Origin: Lentzea flava | GTDB taxonomy: Bacteria; Actinomycetota; Actinomycetes; Mycobacteriales; Pseudonocardiaceae | DNA: 64,000 bases | Direction of reading: 5' to 3' | NCBI RefSeq assembly: GCF_014648475.1 | Contig: NZ_BMRE01000007.1 | Span: 62,001 to 126,000 of the forward strand | Shown: positions 1-7,947 of the stretch, in pieces | Position numbering within the stretch: the first letter of the stretch is position 1 | Layout of the letters: each line of letters begins with the position of its first letter | The notes under the pieces: generated by a model | The model's database searches: none | What the model was told of the DNA's origin: nothing | The model's input: the letters and a program-made list of their open reading frames with translations, nothing else | Made by a program: the position numbers and the translations under genes

Positions 1-210
1 TTCTTCGACGACGAGGTCACCGACCGGGTCGACGAGCAGCTGAAGTCGTTGCAGGACGAGCAGACCCGGCTGAACGAGCTCGCCGCGGGCAGCGACGCGC
101 AGCTCATGGCCATGCGCGCGGGTGAGCTGTCGCCGGACCGCCGCCGCCTGGTGATGGAGCTGCTGGACGTCGTCTACCGACAGGAACAGGCCGAACGCGG
201 CGAAGGATGA
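1..210 (+). CDS. C-terminus of probable XRE-type regulator (partial)
   Basis: The window starts inside this gene; 69 codons are seen before a TGA at 208-210. The visible tail is hydrophilic and probably helical (rich in Leu, Glu, Gln, Arg, Asp) and carries no diagnostic motif. The call rests on context: an ImmA/IrrE-type metalloprotease gene starts 3 nt after the stop and a seven-TM protein follows 1 nt after that, and in actinomycetes this pair is commonly preceded by a small HTH_XRE regulator with a helical C-terminal part. The three would be co-transcribed. The HTH itself is outside the window, so another helical protein is possible. Confidence 0.5.
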   Translation, partial: FFDDEVTDRVDEQLKSLQDEQTRLNELAAGSDAQLMAMRAGELSPDRRRLVMELLDVVYRQEQAERGEG

Positions 211-213
211 CTC

Positions 214-726
214 GTGGCCGAACGAGAGTTGCGCAGGCGGTGCCGCCGCCTGCTGAACGAGCTGGACATCCAGCCACCCCTCGACGTCGAGGAGCTCTGC
301 CGCCGCGTCGGTGACCAGCGGGGCAAACCGATCAGGCTGATCGCGCACCCGATCCCGGTGCCCGGCCCGTTCGGCGTGTGGATCGCCACCGCGAAGGCCG
401 ACTACATCCTCTACCAGCGGGAAACGTCGAAGGCGCACCAGAACCACATCATCCTGCACGAGCTCGGGCACCTGCTGGCGGGCCACACCAGCGACGAGCA
501 GGACGACGAGCTGCTCGCGGGCCTGTACCCCGACCTCGAACCGGACGCCGTGCGCAGGGCGTTGCGGCGCACCTCCTACGACACCGAGCACGAGCGCGAG
601 GCCGAGACGGTCGCGACGATCATCCTCGAATGGGCGTCGGTGCTGGACAAGGTCGCGCCACGCGCCTCGGAGGGCCCCGCCCGGCGCATGGCCAGCTCGC
701 TCGCCGACCGGCTGGGGTGGCTCTGA
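214..726 (+). CDS. ImmA/IrrE-family zinc metalloprotease-like protein
   Basis: A 170-aa protein from a GTG start 3 nt after the preceding stop. The zinc-binding HExxH motif is present as HELGHLLAGH at about residues 83-92, followed by acidic and Arg-rich helices and a second acidic stretch (HEREAET, about 130-136) that could supply the third zinc ligand, as in the ImmA/IrrE (COG2856) fold. ImmA-type proteins usually cleave or antagonise a partner XRE repressor, which fits an upstream XRE gene. The next gene, encoding a membrane protein, starts 1 nt after the stop, so the three genes look translationally coupled. There is no signal peptide, so it acts in the cytoplasm. Substrate and inducing signal cannot be inferred. 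Confidence 0.75.
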   Translation: MAERELRRRCRRLLNELDIQPPLDVEELCRRVGDQRGKPIRLIAHPIPVPGPFGVWIATAKADYILYQRETSKAHQNHIILHELGHLLAGHTSDEQDDELLAGLYPDLEPDAVRRALRRTSYDTEHEREAETVATIILEWASVLDKVAPRASEGPARRMASSLADRLGWL

Positions 727-727
727 C

Positions 728-1837
728 GTGGAGTACCTGAAGGAGACGCAGGGCATCGTCGCCCTGAGCTGCCTCGCGATCATGCTCTACCTGCTCGCCC
801 GCCGCCCGCACGACCCACGGCTGCGCAGCGTCACCGGCCTGGTCGCCGGCTGGGCGATCGGGCACCCGTTCGGCAGGGCCGCGGCGGACGGCCGGTGGTT
901 CCTCGGGCTCGACCCGATGGTCTGCCAGCTGATCCAGCACGCCATGCTGCAGATCGGCGTCTACGGCCTGATCTGCTTCTTCGTGTTCTCCGCGCTCGAC
1001 GACGCGCGGGCGCGCAGGCAGGCGTTGGTCCAGCTGGCGCCGCTGGTCCTCGGCATCACGGTCATGACGTCGGCGGTGCTGGCGATTCCGGACGACCTGC
1101 GGGTCGCGGCGGCGCTCGTGCCGCACTCGCTGGGCGGCGGGCCGACCGGTGTCCTCGCGATCACGGTGTTCTACGCGATGGGCAACGGGTATCTGCTCTA
1201 CGGGTTCGCGGCGATGTTCGTCTGGGCCCGCCGCTACGCCCGCGGCGCCGAACCGCGGCTGCGCAGGGGCCTGCTGATCACCTCGACCGGCCTCGGGCTG
1301 CTGGTGCCCGCCGACGCGATCTTCGTGGCGTCCAACGTGTCCCGCTACTTCGGCGAGCCGCTCCCCCGCTGGCTGCTCACCACCGCGGTGTGGTTCCTGC
1401 TGCCCGGCGTGCTGTTGTGCTGCGTCGGGGTCGTGTACCCGATCGCGGCGATGCGGCTCTCGGCGATGCGGCTGTGGTTGCGGCACCTGCGCGCCTACCA
1501 CCGGCTCGCTCCGCTGTGGACGTTGCTGCACCAGTCGTTCCCCGAGGACGCGCTGCACCGCGTGCCGTCGAAGCGCGACGCGTTCTCGCTGCGGGGTGTG
1601 CACCGGCGCTACTACCGGCGCGTGATCGAGTGCCGGGACGGGCTGGTGCGGATCAGCCCGTACGTGGCCGAGACGCCGGAGGAGCTGCCTCTCGCCGACC
1701 GGCTGCGGGCCGGGCTGGAGACGCGGAGGTCGGGCGCGGTGACCCTGCGGCGCCCCATCGCGCTGGCCGTTCCAGACGGCGACGGGCTGGACGCCGACGT
1801 GCGGGAGCTCGAAAAGCTCGCGGTGGCGTTGCGCTGA
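728..1837 (+). CDS. MAB_1171c-like seven-TM membrane protein
   Basis: A 369-aa protein starting with GTG 1 nt after the metalloprotease stop. About seven hydrophobic segments occupy the N-terminal 240 residues, starting with GIVALSCLAIMLYLLARRP, and are followed by a soluble Arg-rich C-terminal region of about 130 residues. This matches the actinobacterial MAB_1171c-type family of putative transporters or sensors, which occurs downstream of XRE and ImmA-like genes. No catalytic motif is recognisable. The operon suggests the membrane protein and the regulator-protease pair act in one response, but its ligand or transported molecule is unknown. Confidence 0.65.
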   Translation: MEYLKETQGIVALSCLAIMLYLLARRPHDPRLRSVTGLVAGWAIGHPFGRAAADGRWFLGLDPMVCQLIQHAMLQIGVYGLICFFVFSALDDARARRQALVQLAPLVLGITVMTSAVLAIPDDLRVAAALVPHSLGGGPTGVLAITVFYAMGNGYLLYGFAAMFVWARRYARGAEPRLRRGLLITSTGLGLLVPADAIFVASNVSRYFGEPLPRWLLTTAVWFLLPGVLLCCVGVVYPIAAMRLSAMRLWLRHLRAYHRLAPLWTLLHQSFPEDALHRVPSKRDAFSLRGVHRRYYRRVIECRDGLVRISPYVAETPEELPLADRLRAGLETRRSGAVTLRRPIALAVPDGDGLDADVRELEKLAVALR

Positions 1838-1852
1838 GCTTATGGTCCGGGG

Positions 1853-2917
1853 GTGGACCTGCCCGTGATGCCGCCGGTGAAGCCGATGCTCGCGAAGTCC
1901 GTGCCCGAGCTGCCGCGCGGGACCGGTCTCGCGTACGAGCCGAAGTGGGACGGCTTCCGCTGCATCGTGTTCCGCGACGGCGACGAGGTGGAACTGGGCT
2001 CCCGCAACGACAAGCCGCTCACCCGCTACTTCCCCGAGGTCGTGGAGCTGCTCAAGGAGGCGCTGCCGCCGCGGTGCGTGGTCGACGGCGAGATCGTGCT
2101 GGTCACGCCGGACGGGCTGAGCTTCGACACGCTGCAGCTGCGCCTGCACCCCGCCGCCTCGCGGGTGCGCAAGCTGTCCGTGGAGACACCGGCGTCGTTC
2201 GTGGCGTTCGACGTACTGGCGTGCGGCGACCAGGACGTCACCGGGCTGCCGCTGGGCAAGCGCCGCACGATGCTGGAGGAGATCGTCACCGAGGTCCCCG
2301 GCGTCTACCTGACACCGTCCACGACGGACCCCGAAGTCGCGCAGGACTGGTTCACGCGGTTCGAGGGCGCCGGGTTCGACGGTGTGATGGTCAAGGCGGT
2401 CGACGGCGTCTACGAGCCGGACAAGCGCGTGATGTGGAAGGTGAAGCACGAGCGCACGGCCGACTGCGTGGTCGCGGGTTACCGGTGGCACAAGGACGGC
2501 GAGACCGTCGGGTCGCTGGTGCTCGGCCTCTACCAGGACGGCGAGCTGCGCAACGTGGGCGTGGCGAGCAGCTTCACCGCGGCCCGGCGCCGCGAGCTCG
2601 TCGAGGAGCTCAAGCCGCTGCTCGACCCCGCCGATCACCCGTGGGCGGCGTGGGCGACCTACGCCGGTCCCGGCATGAACAGCCGCTGGAACCCCGAGAA
2701 GCAGCTCCAGGTGGTGCTGCTCGACCCGTCGCGGGTCGCCGAGGTGCGCTACGAGCACGTGCAGGGCGGCCGGTTCCGGCACACCGCGCGGCTGGTGCGG
2801 TTCCGCCAGGACAAGGACCCGGAGCAGTGCACGTTCGAGCAGCTGGAGGAAGTCCCGCCGGCCGAGCTGGACGCGATGTTCCTGGAGGCGGAGCGCAGGC
2901 GGACAATCGAGCCGTGA
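1853..2917 (+). CDS. ligC: ATP-dependent DNA ligase, LigC type
   Basis: A 354-aa protein with the nucleotidyltransferase fold of ATP-dependent ligases. Motif I is YEPKWDGFR (adenylated Lys at about residue 31), motif III appears as SFVAFDVLA, motif IV as FDGVMVKAVDG and motif V as WKVKHERTADCVVAG; a C-terminal OB-fold region follows. Length and N-terminal sequence agree with mycobacterial LigC (about 358 aa), a single-subunit ligase linked to repair rather than replication. The GTG start at 1853 lies 15 nt after the preceding stop. The following gene overlaps its stop by 4 nt (GTGA), so the two are translationally coupled. No Ku or polymerase partner gene is next to it in this window. Confidence 0.85.
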   Translation: MDLPVMPPVKPMLAKSVPELPRGTGLAYEPKWDGFRCIVFRDGDEVELGSRNDKPLTRYFPEVVELLKEALPPRCVVDGEIVLVTPDGLSFDTLQLRLHPAASRVRKLSVETPASFVAFDVLACGDQDVTGLPLGKRRTMLEEIVTEVPGVYLTPSTTDPEVAQDWFTRFEGAGFDGVMVKAVDGVYEPDKRVMWKVKHERTADCVVAGYRWHKDGETVGSLVLGLYQDGELRNVGVASSFTAARRRELVEELKPLLDPADHPWAAWATYAGPGMNSRWNPEKQLQVVLLDPSRVAEVRYEHVQGGRFRHTARLVRFRQDKDPEQCTFEQLEEVPPAELDAMFLEAERRRTIEP

Positions 2918-3516
2918 AGGTGATCAAGCGGGACGGCACGCACGAGATCGAGATCCAGCGGTCGCGGTTCCTGTGCCACGTCGCCCGCGTCGCCTCCGAG
3001 CAGGAGGCGGCGGAGTTCTTCGCGCGGATCCGCAAGGAGCACTGGCAGGCCACCCACAACTGCACGGCGTTCCGCACCCGCGACACGCAGCGCTCGTCCG
3101 ACGACGGCGAACCCGCGGGCACGGCCGGCGTGCCGATGCTGGAGGTGCTCACGCGCCGGGACCTCGTCGACACCGCCGTCGTCGTCACCCGCTACTACGG
3201 CGGCATCAAGCTCGGCGCGGGCGGCCTGGTCCGGGCCTACGGACGAGCCGTGTCGGAGGCGATCGACGAGCTGGGCACACTGACCCGCGAACGCCACGAG
3301 ACCGTGCTGCTGGCCGTGGACCACGACCAGGCGGGCAGGCTGGAGAACGCGCTGCGCGCCGCCGGGTACCACGTCGCGGACGCCGAGTACGGCCACGACG
3401 TCACCTTCACGGTCCACACGAAGGACCCGGACGGCTTCGAGGTCTGGCTCGCCGCCCAGACCGGCGGCGCGGTGACCGCGATCAGGGGCGAGCCGGTCGA
3501 CCTCGACGTGCCGTGA
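2914..3516 (+). CDS. IMPACT family protein (YigZ-like)
   Basis: A 200-aa protein. The GTG start at 2914 overlaps the TGA of the ligase gene. The conserved UPF0029/IMPACT signature is clear: RSRFLCHVARV near the start, then WQATHNCTAF, SDDGEPAGTAGVPMLEVL and VVVTRYYGGIKLGAGGLVRAY, followed by a small C-terminal ferredoxin-like domain (DUF1949 type). Bacterial members are small cytoplasmic proteins thought to bind nucleic acid or ribosomes; the exact role is unsettled. Coupling to the DNA ligase gene may simply reflect close packing. Family assignment is firm, function is not. Confidence 0.85.
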   Translation: MKVIKRDGTHEIEIQRSRFLCHVARVASEQEAAEFFARIRKEHWQATHNCTAFRTRDTQRSSDDGEPAGTAGVPMLEVLTRRDLVDTAVVVTRYYGGIKLGAGGLVRAYGRAVSEAIDELGTLTRERHETVLLAVDHDQAGRLENALRAAGYHVADAEYGHDVTFTVHTKDPDGFEVWLAAQTGGAVTAIRGEPVDLDVP

Positions 3517-3526
3517 GCCGTGCCTG

Positions 3527-3601
3527 CTAAGTCTTCGGCTCCGGCGGCGGGTTGTCGGGTTTGCGGATCTCGACGAGCAGGTCGCGAATGTCACCGTTCA
3601 T
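3527..3601 (-). CDS. possible 24-aa peptide
   Basis: A short ORF on the minus strand reads ATG to TAG between two + strand genes. It encodes 24 residues: an amphipathic helix-like start (MNGDIRDLLVEIRKP) and a Pro-rich, charged tail. Third codon positions are mostly G or C, as in real genes here. The Shine-Dalgarno-like GAAGGG lies only a few bases before the ATG, which is close. It could equally be chance in the debris of the neighbouring pseudogene. No family is recognised. Confidence 0.3.
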   Translation of the reverse strand: MNGDIRDLLVEIRKPDNPPPEPKT

Positions 3602-4531
3602 GTGCCCTTCATAGGGCGAACGCGTTGTTCGGTTCCGCCGGCTGGACGCCGGACAAACAACGACGGAACAATCCGGCGAGTGCCGAGACCCGAGCGCCCG
3701 CTGGATTCCGACGATGACGAGCTGCTCAGGTCCGCGTACGTGCACACGTGCGGCGGTGACGTCGAACAATGGCAGCGAAGATGGCACGAGGTCGCGGACA
3801 ACGCGAAACCGGCCGATCCCGGGCGGGAACCGCCGTACCTCGGCCTCGGCGCCTTCCAGGCCGCGGACTCCGGCCGGTTTTTCGGCCGGGAGAAGCTCGT
3901 CGGACAACTGCTGAGGAAAGTGACCGAACACCCTTTCGTGGGTGTTTTCGGCGCTTCCGGATCTGGCAAGTCGTCGCGCAGAGGCCGGCCGACGTCTTCT
4001 CCCCCGGCCCGCACCCGCTGGCCCTGTGGGCCGGGTCCACCGCCGACCTCGTCGTGATCGACCAGTTCGAGGAGGTGACACCGCGCTGCGCGGCGGCTTC
4101 AGCCCGGACGGCGGGCTGCTCGCCACGGCCGTCGGGGACAAGGAGATCCGGCTGACCGACCCGCGCACCGCACGGGAGGCGGGCAGGCTGTCCGGGTTGC
4201 CCGCGGGCCCCTACGCGGTGACCTTCCACGGGACCCTGATGGCGACCTCGCACACGGACGGCGTGCTGCGGCTGTGGGACGTCGCCGATCCGGCGCGTCC
4301 GCGGCTGGTCACCCGGTTGACGGGGCACGACCGCGACGTCGCGGCCATCTCGTTCTCCCCCGACGGCACGTATCTGGCCTCGGGTGGCAACGACACGACG
4401 GTGCGGTTGTGGGAAGTGGACGTCGAGCGCGCGGCCGCGCGGTTGTGCGAACGGCATCCGGCGCCGCTGACGCCGCAGCAGTGGGCGGAGCACTTCCCGA
4501 AAAGGTGCCCTACCGGCAGGTCTGCCGGTAG
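3602..4531 (+). pseudogene. degraded nSTAND NTPase / WD40-repeat protein gene
   Basis: Pieces of one protein lie in order but in different frames. Frame 2 (about 3680-3978) has an end-of-HTH linker (CGGDVEQWQRRWHEV), the entry to an nSTAND domain (YLGLGAFQAADSGRFFGRE) and Walker A (GASGSGKSS). Frame 1 (about 3978-4078) has a Walker B-like DLVVIDQFEEV. Frame 3 (about 4086-4498) has WD40 repeats, including FSPDGTYLASGGNDTTVRLW. A final 1-nt shift near 4498 moves the conserved family ending (VPYRQVCR then stop) to another frame. The N-terminal HTH, most of the NTPase and most WD repeats are missing. Intact relatives exceed 1,000 aa and are signalling or conflict-type ATPases. This remnant cannot make such a protein. 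Confidence 0.85.
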
Positions 4532-4545
4532 GGCACCTTTTCGGG
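4496..4545. terminator. bidirectional intrinsic terminator, 24-bp perfect stem
   Basis: Positions 4496-4519 and 4522-4545 are perfect reverse complements separated by 2 nt. The stem contains an A4/T4 tract near its outer end. It sits between the + strand WD40 remnant and the - strand GH3 gene, whose TAG begins at 4546, so it can stop transcripts from both sides. The left arm also encodes the last residues of the WD40 relic. Confidence 0.85.
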
Positions 4546-7140
4546 CTACGTGCAGGGAAGTACGTCCGGATCAGCGCCCGCCTTGGGAACCCACCGCACG
4601 TTCGCGAACGACGCCTGGAACGCGCCCTCGGTGTAGACCAGGAACGGCGTGTTGACGTTCTCCAGGTCCAGCCCCTTGTCGGCGAAGCAGCTGACCGCGA
4701 CCTTCACGGTCGCCTTCTGTCCGATCGGGAGGCTCCGGAACGCTTGCGTGGCATCGAGTTCCGCCATGCACGGGTAGTTGCAGTGCGCGCTGATGACCGT
4801 GCGGGCGGCCGGGGCCTGGTGCACGATCACGTCGAACTCGAGGGCCGCGTTGGCGTTGCCGTAGCCGCGCAGGTCGCTGCCGGTCGGGCTCTGCAGGTAC
4901 ACCTGGCCGGGACCGCTGCCGGTCCACGTCGTCTTGAGCGCGTCCTGCTGCACGTTGACGTCGGACTGCACGACGTTGATGTTCGCCTGCGAGGCCTGGC
5001 CGTCGGGACCGATCTCGAGGCCCCAGTTCTCCGGTGAGCCGAGGTAGCTCTTGTACGGCGCGATGTCCGCGCGGTTGAAGATCTCCAGGTCCTCGGTGGC
5101 CTCGCCACCGCCACCGCCGGAGCAGGTGCCGCCGGGGCTCGACTCGTCGAGCGTGCCGACGTTGCCGGTCTGCCAGTCGCGCAGGCCGTAGCCGCGCTTG
5201 AACAGCGGGTCCTGGCTCGGGTCGTTGAGCGGTGTCTGGCAGGCGCTGCGCGGCCACGAGTAGGACAGCTTGCCGGTGAACCCGTTGTGGCGCCCGCGGA
5301 TCAGCAGGTCCGCGATGCCCTGGCCCTCGGTGCCGGGCAGCCACGCGGCCACGAACGCGTCGGAGCGGTTGATCTCCTTGTTCATGTACATCGCGCGGCC
5401 GCCGACGTAGACGGTGATCACCGGCTTGCCCTTGCCGGACACCTTGTCCAGCACGGCGAGGTCCTTGGGGTACAGGCGCGCGGTCTCGAGCGTCCGCTTG
5501 CCGATGTCGCCCACACCCTCCGCGTACGGCGTCTCACCGATGACGGCGATGACGGCGTCGAACTGTGCGGGGTCGACGTTGTCCGCGTTCTCGGAGAACG
5601 TGACGTTGGCGGCGCCCAGGGTGTCCTGGATGCCCTTGAGGATGCTGGTGGCGTTGGGGAAGTCGGCGTTGGTGTTGCCGGTGCCCTGCCACGACAGCGT
5701 CCAGCCACCCGTCTGGTTGCCGATGTTGTCGGCGCTCTTGCCGACCACGAGAACCTTGCTGCGCTTGGACAACGGCAGCACGCGCTTGTTGTTCTTCAGC
5801 AGCACGGCGGACTCCCGCACGGCCTTGCGCGCGAGTTCCTTGTGCAGCAGCGCTTCCTGCTCCCCGGCGTGCTCCCGCTGCGAGGGCTTCGGCGCGTCGA
5901 ACGTGCCGGCGCGCAGCTTGACGCGCAGGATGCGGGTGACGGCGTCGTCGATGCGGGCCATGGGGATCTGGCCGCTCTCGACCTGCTGGACGGTGTTGGC
6001 GATGAACGCCTTCCAGTCGTTGGGCACCATGATGATGTCCAGGCCGGCGTTGATCGCCTGCGGGCAACTCGCGTTGGTGCAGCCGGTGACCTGCCCGATG
6101 CCGTTCCAGTCGGAGACGAGCAGCCCGTCGAAGCCCATCTTGCCCTTGAGGATGCCGGTCTGCACGTACTTGCTGCCGTGCACCTTGCCCTCGTTGATGA
6201 CGTCGTTCGTCCAGCTGTTGAACGAGATCATCACGGTCTGCGCACCCGCGGCCAGCGCCCCGTAGTAGCCCTGACCGTGAATGTTGATCATTTCCTGCTC
6301 GGTGCTGGCGTTGACGCCCTGGTCCTTGCCACCGGTGGTGCCGCCGTCACCGATGAAGTGCTTGGCGGTGGCGATCACGCCGTCCTCGCCGATGCGCTTC
6401 TTCGCGTTGTCCTGCAAGCCCTTGACGGCCTCGTACCCGTAGGCGCGCGTGATCCGCGGGTCCTCCGAGAACCCTTCGTACGTGCGCCCCCACCGGTCGT
6501 CCCTGACGACGGCGAGCGTCGGCGCGAACGCCCAGTCCTGCCCGGTGGCCCGGATCTGCTCGGCCGTGGCCTCACCGATGTCGCGGACGAGGCACGGGTC
6601 GTGCGCGGCGCCAAGCCCGATGTTGTGCGGGAACACCGTCGCGCCGTAAACGTTGTTGTTGCCGTGCACCGCGTCGATACCCCAGATGACGGGAATCTTG
6701 GTGCGCGTCTGCTTCGACGCCTCCCAGTAGGCGTCGGCGAGCTTCAGCCAGTCCTGCGGCGTGGCCTTCTTGTTGGCGCCGGGCCAGCTGCCACCACCGT
6801 TGAGCACCGACCCGAACCCGTAGGTCCTGACGTCGTCCGGGGTGATCGCGGCGATCTCCGGCTGCGTCATCTGACCGACCTTCTCGGCCAGCGTCATGTC
6901 CTTGAGGATGGCCTTGATCCTGGCCTCGTCCCTGCGGTCGCCCTTGAGCTGGCTCTCGACCTTCGGCCAGTCGCTGAGAGTGGGCAGCGACTTCTCGATG
7001 CGGGCACACCCGTGCTCAGTCCTGGGCTGCCCGATGACCGGTTGTTTCGGCCCCTGCGCTTCCGGCGCGGCAACGGCCGCTGTCGCGCTGGCGGCGAGCG
7101 TCAGCCCCAGCACTGCGGCGAGCGTGCTTCTCCACTGCAT
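4546..7140 (-). CDS. secreted GH3 beta-glucosidase / exo-beta-glucanase
   Basis: An 864-aa glycoside hydrolase family 3 enzyme. ATG at 7140 is preferred over a TTG 15 nt upstream because GAGGA lies 8 nt before it. A Sec signal peptide (SATAAVAAPEAQG cleavage region, about residues 20-32) directs export. The (beta/alpha)8 domain has the family signature ending in GLLVSDWNG, with the nucleophile Asp at about residue 343; the second domain has GETPYAEGVGD, whose second Glu (about 541) matches the acid/base of plant ExoI-type enzymes. A C-terminal domain of about 200 residues, beyond a Gly-rich linker, resembles the galactose-binding-like module of ExoP-type enzymes. The role is release of glucose from cello-oligosaccharides or beta-glucans outside the cell. 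A CebR-like operator lies 38 nt upstream. Confidence 0.9.
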   Translation of the reverse strand: MQWRSTLAAVLGLTLAASATAAVAAPEAQGPKQPVIGQPRTEHGCARIEKSLPTLSDWPKVESQLKGDRRDEARIKAILKDMTLAEKVGQMTQPEIAAITPDDVRTYGFGSVLNGGGSWPGANKKATPQDWLKLADAYWEASKQTRTKIPVIWGIDAVHGNNNVYGATVFPHNIGLGAAHDPCLVRDIGEATAEQIRATGQDWAFAPTLAVVRDDRWGRTYEGFSEDPRITRAYGYEAVKGLQDNAKKRIGEDGVIATAKHFIGDGGTTGGKDQGVNASTEQEMINIHGQGYYGALAAGAQTVMISFNSWTNDVINEGKVHGSKYVQTGILKGKMGFDGLLVSDWNGIGQVTGCTNASCPQAINAGLDIIMVPNDWKAFIANTVQQVESGQIPMARIDDAVTRILRVKLRAGTFDAPKPSQREHAGEQEALLHKELARKAVRESAVLLKNNKRVLPLSKRSKVLVVGKSADNIGNQTGGWTLSWQGTGNTNADFPNATSILKGIQDTLGAANVTFSENADNVDPAQFDAVIAVIGETPYAEGVGDIGKRTLETARLYPKDLAVLDKVSGKGKPVITVYVGGRAMYMNKEINRSDAFVAAWLPGTEGQGIADLLIRGRHNGFTGKLSYSWPRSACQTPLNDPSQDPLFKRGYGLRDWQTGNVGTLDESSPGGTCSGGGGGEATEDLEIFNRADIAPYKSYLGSPENWGLEIGPDGQASQANINVVQSDVNVQQDALKTTWTGSGPGQVYLQSPTGSDLRGYGNANAALEFDVIVHQAPAARTVISAHCNYPCMAELDATQAFRSLPIGQKATVKVAVSCFADKGLDLENVNTPFLVYTEGAFQASFANVRWVPKAGADPDVLPCT

Positions 7141-7177
7141 GCCGCAGATCCTCAACTTTGTGTTACGTCTGCGTCAA

Positions 7178-7191
7178 TGGGAACGCTCTCA
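7178..7191. promoter_or_regulatory. CebR-like LacI-family operator
   Basis: TGGGAACGCTCTCA differs at two positions from the 14-bp CebR palindrome TGGGAGCGCTCCCA known from Streptomyces cellobiose and cellulase genes. It lies 38-51 nt upstream of the GH3 start codon, where a repressor would block transcription. This suggests cello-oligosaccharide induction of the hydrolase. No cebR gene is in the window. Confidence 0.65.
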
Positions 7192-7344
7192 CGACTTTGT
7201 TCCGGTACCCGATCGGGCCTCGTCCTGGCATCGCACGGGCGGGGGCACTGTGGTCCGGTCGGCCGCCGGGCCGCGCAGCCGGGCCACGCCGACCGGGTGG
7301 TTGCCTGGCGGCGGCCGGGTCGACACCGGGGTGTCCAGGCGCTG

Positions 7345-7902
7345 TCAGGGGGTCTGGGCTAGGCGTTGGCGCGGCGGGTTCCAGGGGATCAGGTCCGCCG
7401 CGGCCGGGTCGGTGAACGCCAGCACCGACTCGTCGAGCCGGAGGAACGTCAGGCCGCCCTCCTCCGTCTCGGACGCCTCGCCCGCCATCAGCAGCAGCGG
7501 GCGCCCGGCGATCCGCAGGAGCACCTCGGCCAGCACGCCCTCGTCGACGACGACGGTCACCTCGTCGACGTGGCCGGTGGGCAGTTCGGTCAGCGCTCGC
7601 CAGCGGGTGCTGCCGGTCCACAGCCGCTCGTCCTGGAGCTTGCCGCGGAAGTCGGCCCACGGGTCGATCCACAGGCCGAAGTCGGTGTCGTGCTGGTACG
7701 TGCCGACGCTGACGCCCTGGCCGTCGGCCAGGACGGCCTGCAGGCCCCACAGCTGGAGGAACGGCACGGACGGGTCGTGGAACTGAGGGCCGGTGCCGGG
7801 CACGTCCTCGCGCAGCGCCCATTCCACGCCCACCCACGACTCGACGTGGGTGCCGCGCAGCGAGGCGAACTCCCGCGCCCTGTCGGTCAGCCAGTCCTTC
7901 AC
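7345..7902 (-). CDS. hypothetical protein, 185 aa
   Basis: A 185-aa cytoplasmic protein starting with GTG. It has no signal peptide, TM segment or recognised catalytic motif. It is acidic and Trp-rich in its first half (ESWVGVEWALRED, DFGLWIDPWADFRGKL) with strand-like stretches later (EVTVVVDEGVLAEVLLRIAG), giving the impression of a small beta-rich fold. It lies downstream of gltX on the same strand, but a hairpin terminator ends 12 nt before its start codon, leaving almost no room for a leader. It is therefore read either by read-through or from a start almost at the codon. I do not recognise the family. Confidence 0.6.
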   Translation of the reverse strand: MKDWLTDRAREFASLRGTHVESWVGVEWALREDVPGTGPQFHDPSVPFLQLWGLQAVLADGQGVSVGTYQHDTDFGLWIDPWADFRGKLQDERLWTGSTRWRALTELPTGHVDEVTVVVDEGVLAEVLLRIAGRPLLLMAGEASETEEGGLTFLRLDESVLAFTDPAAADLIPWNPPRQRLAQTP

Positions 7903-7914
7903 AGCCGGAAAACA

Positions 7915-7938
7915 GGCCCCCGGAGCGAACCGGGGGCC
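7915..7938 (-). terminator. intrinsic terminator after gltX
   Basis: A 9-bp GC stem (GGCCCCCGG at 7915-7923 pairing with 7930-7938) closes a 6-nt loop. On the minus strand it is followed by TGTTTTCC. It lies 9 nt beyond the gltX stop. Confidence 0.75.
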
Positions 7939-7947
7939 GTCACCAGA

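Noticed and set aside
620..2782. 720-codon minus-strand frame over the MAB_1171c-like and ligase genes, and the 691-codon + frame at 5287-7362 over the GH3 gene
   Set aside because: Low-complexity products without motifs; the opposite strands carry clear families with good starts.
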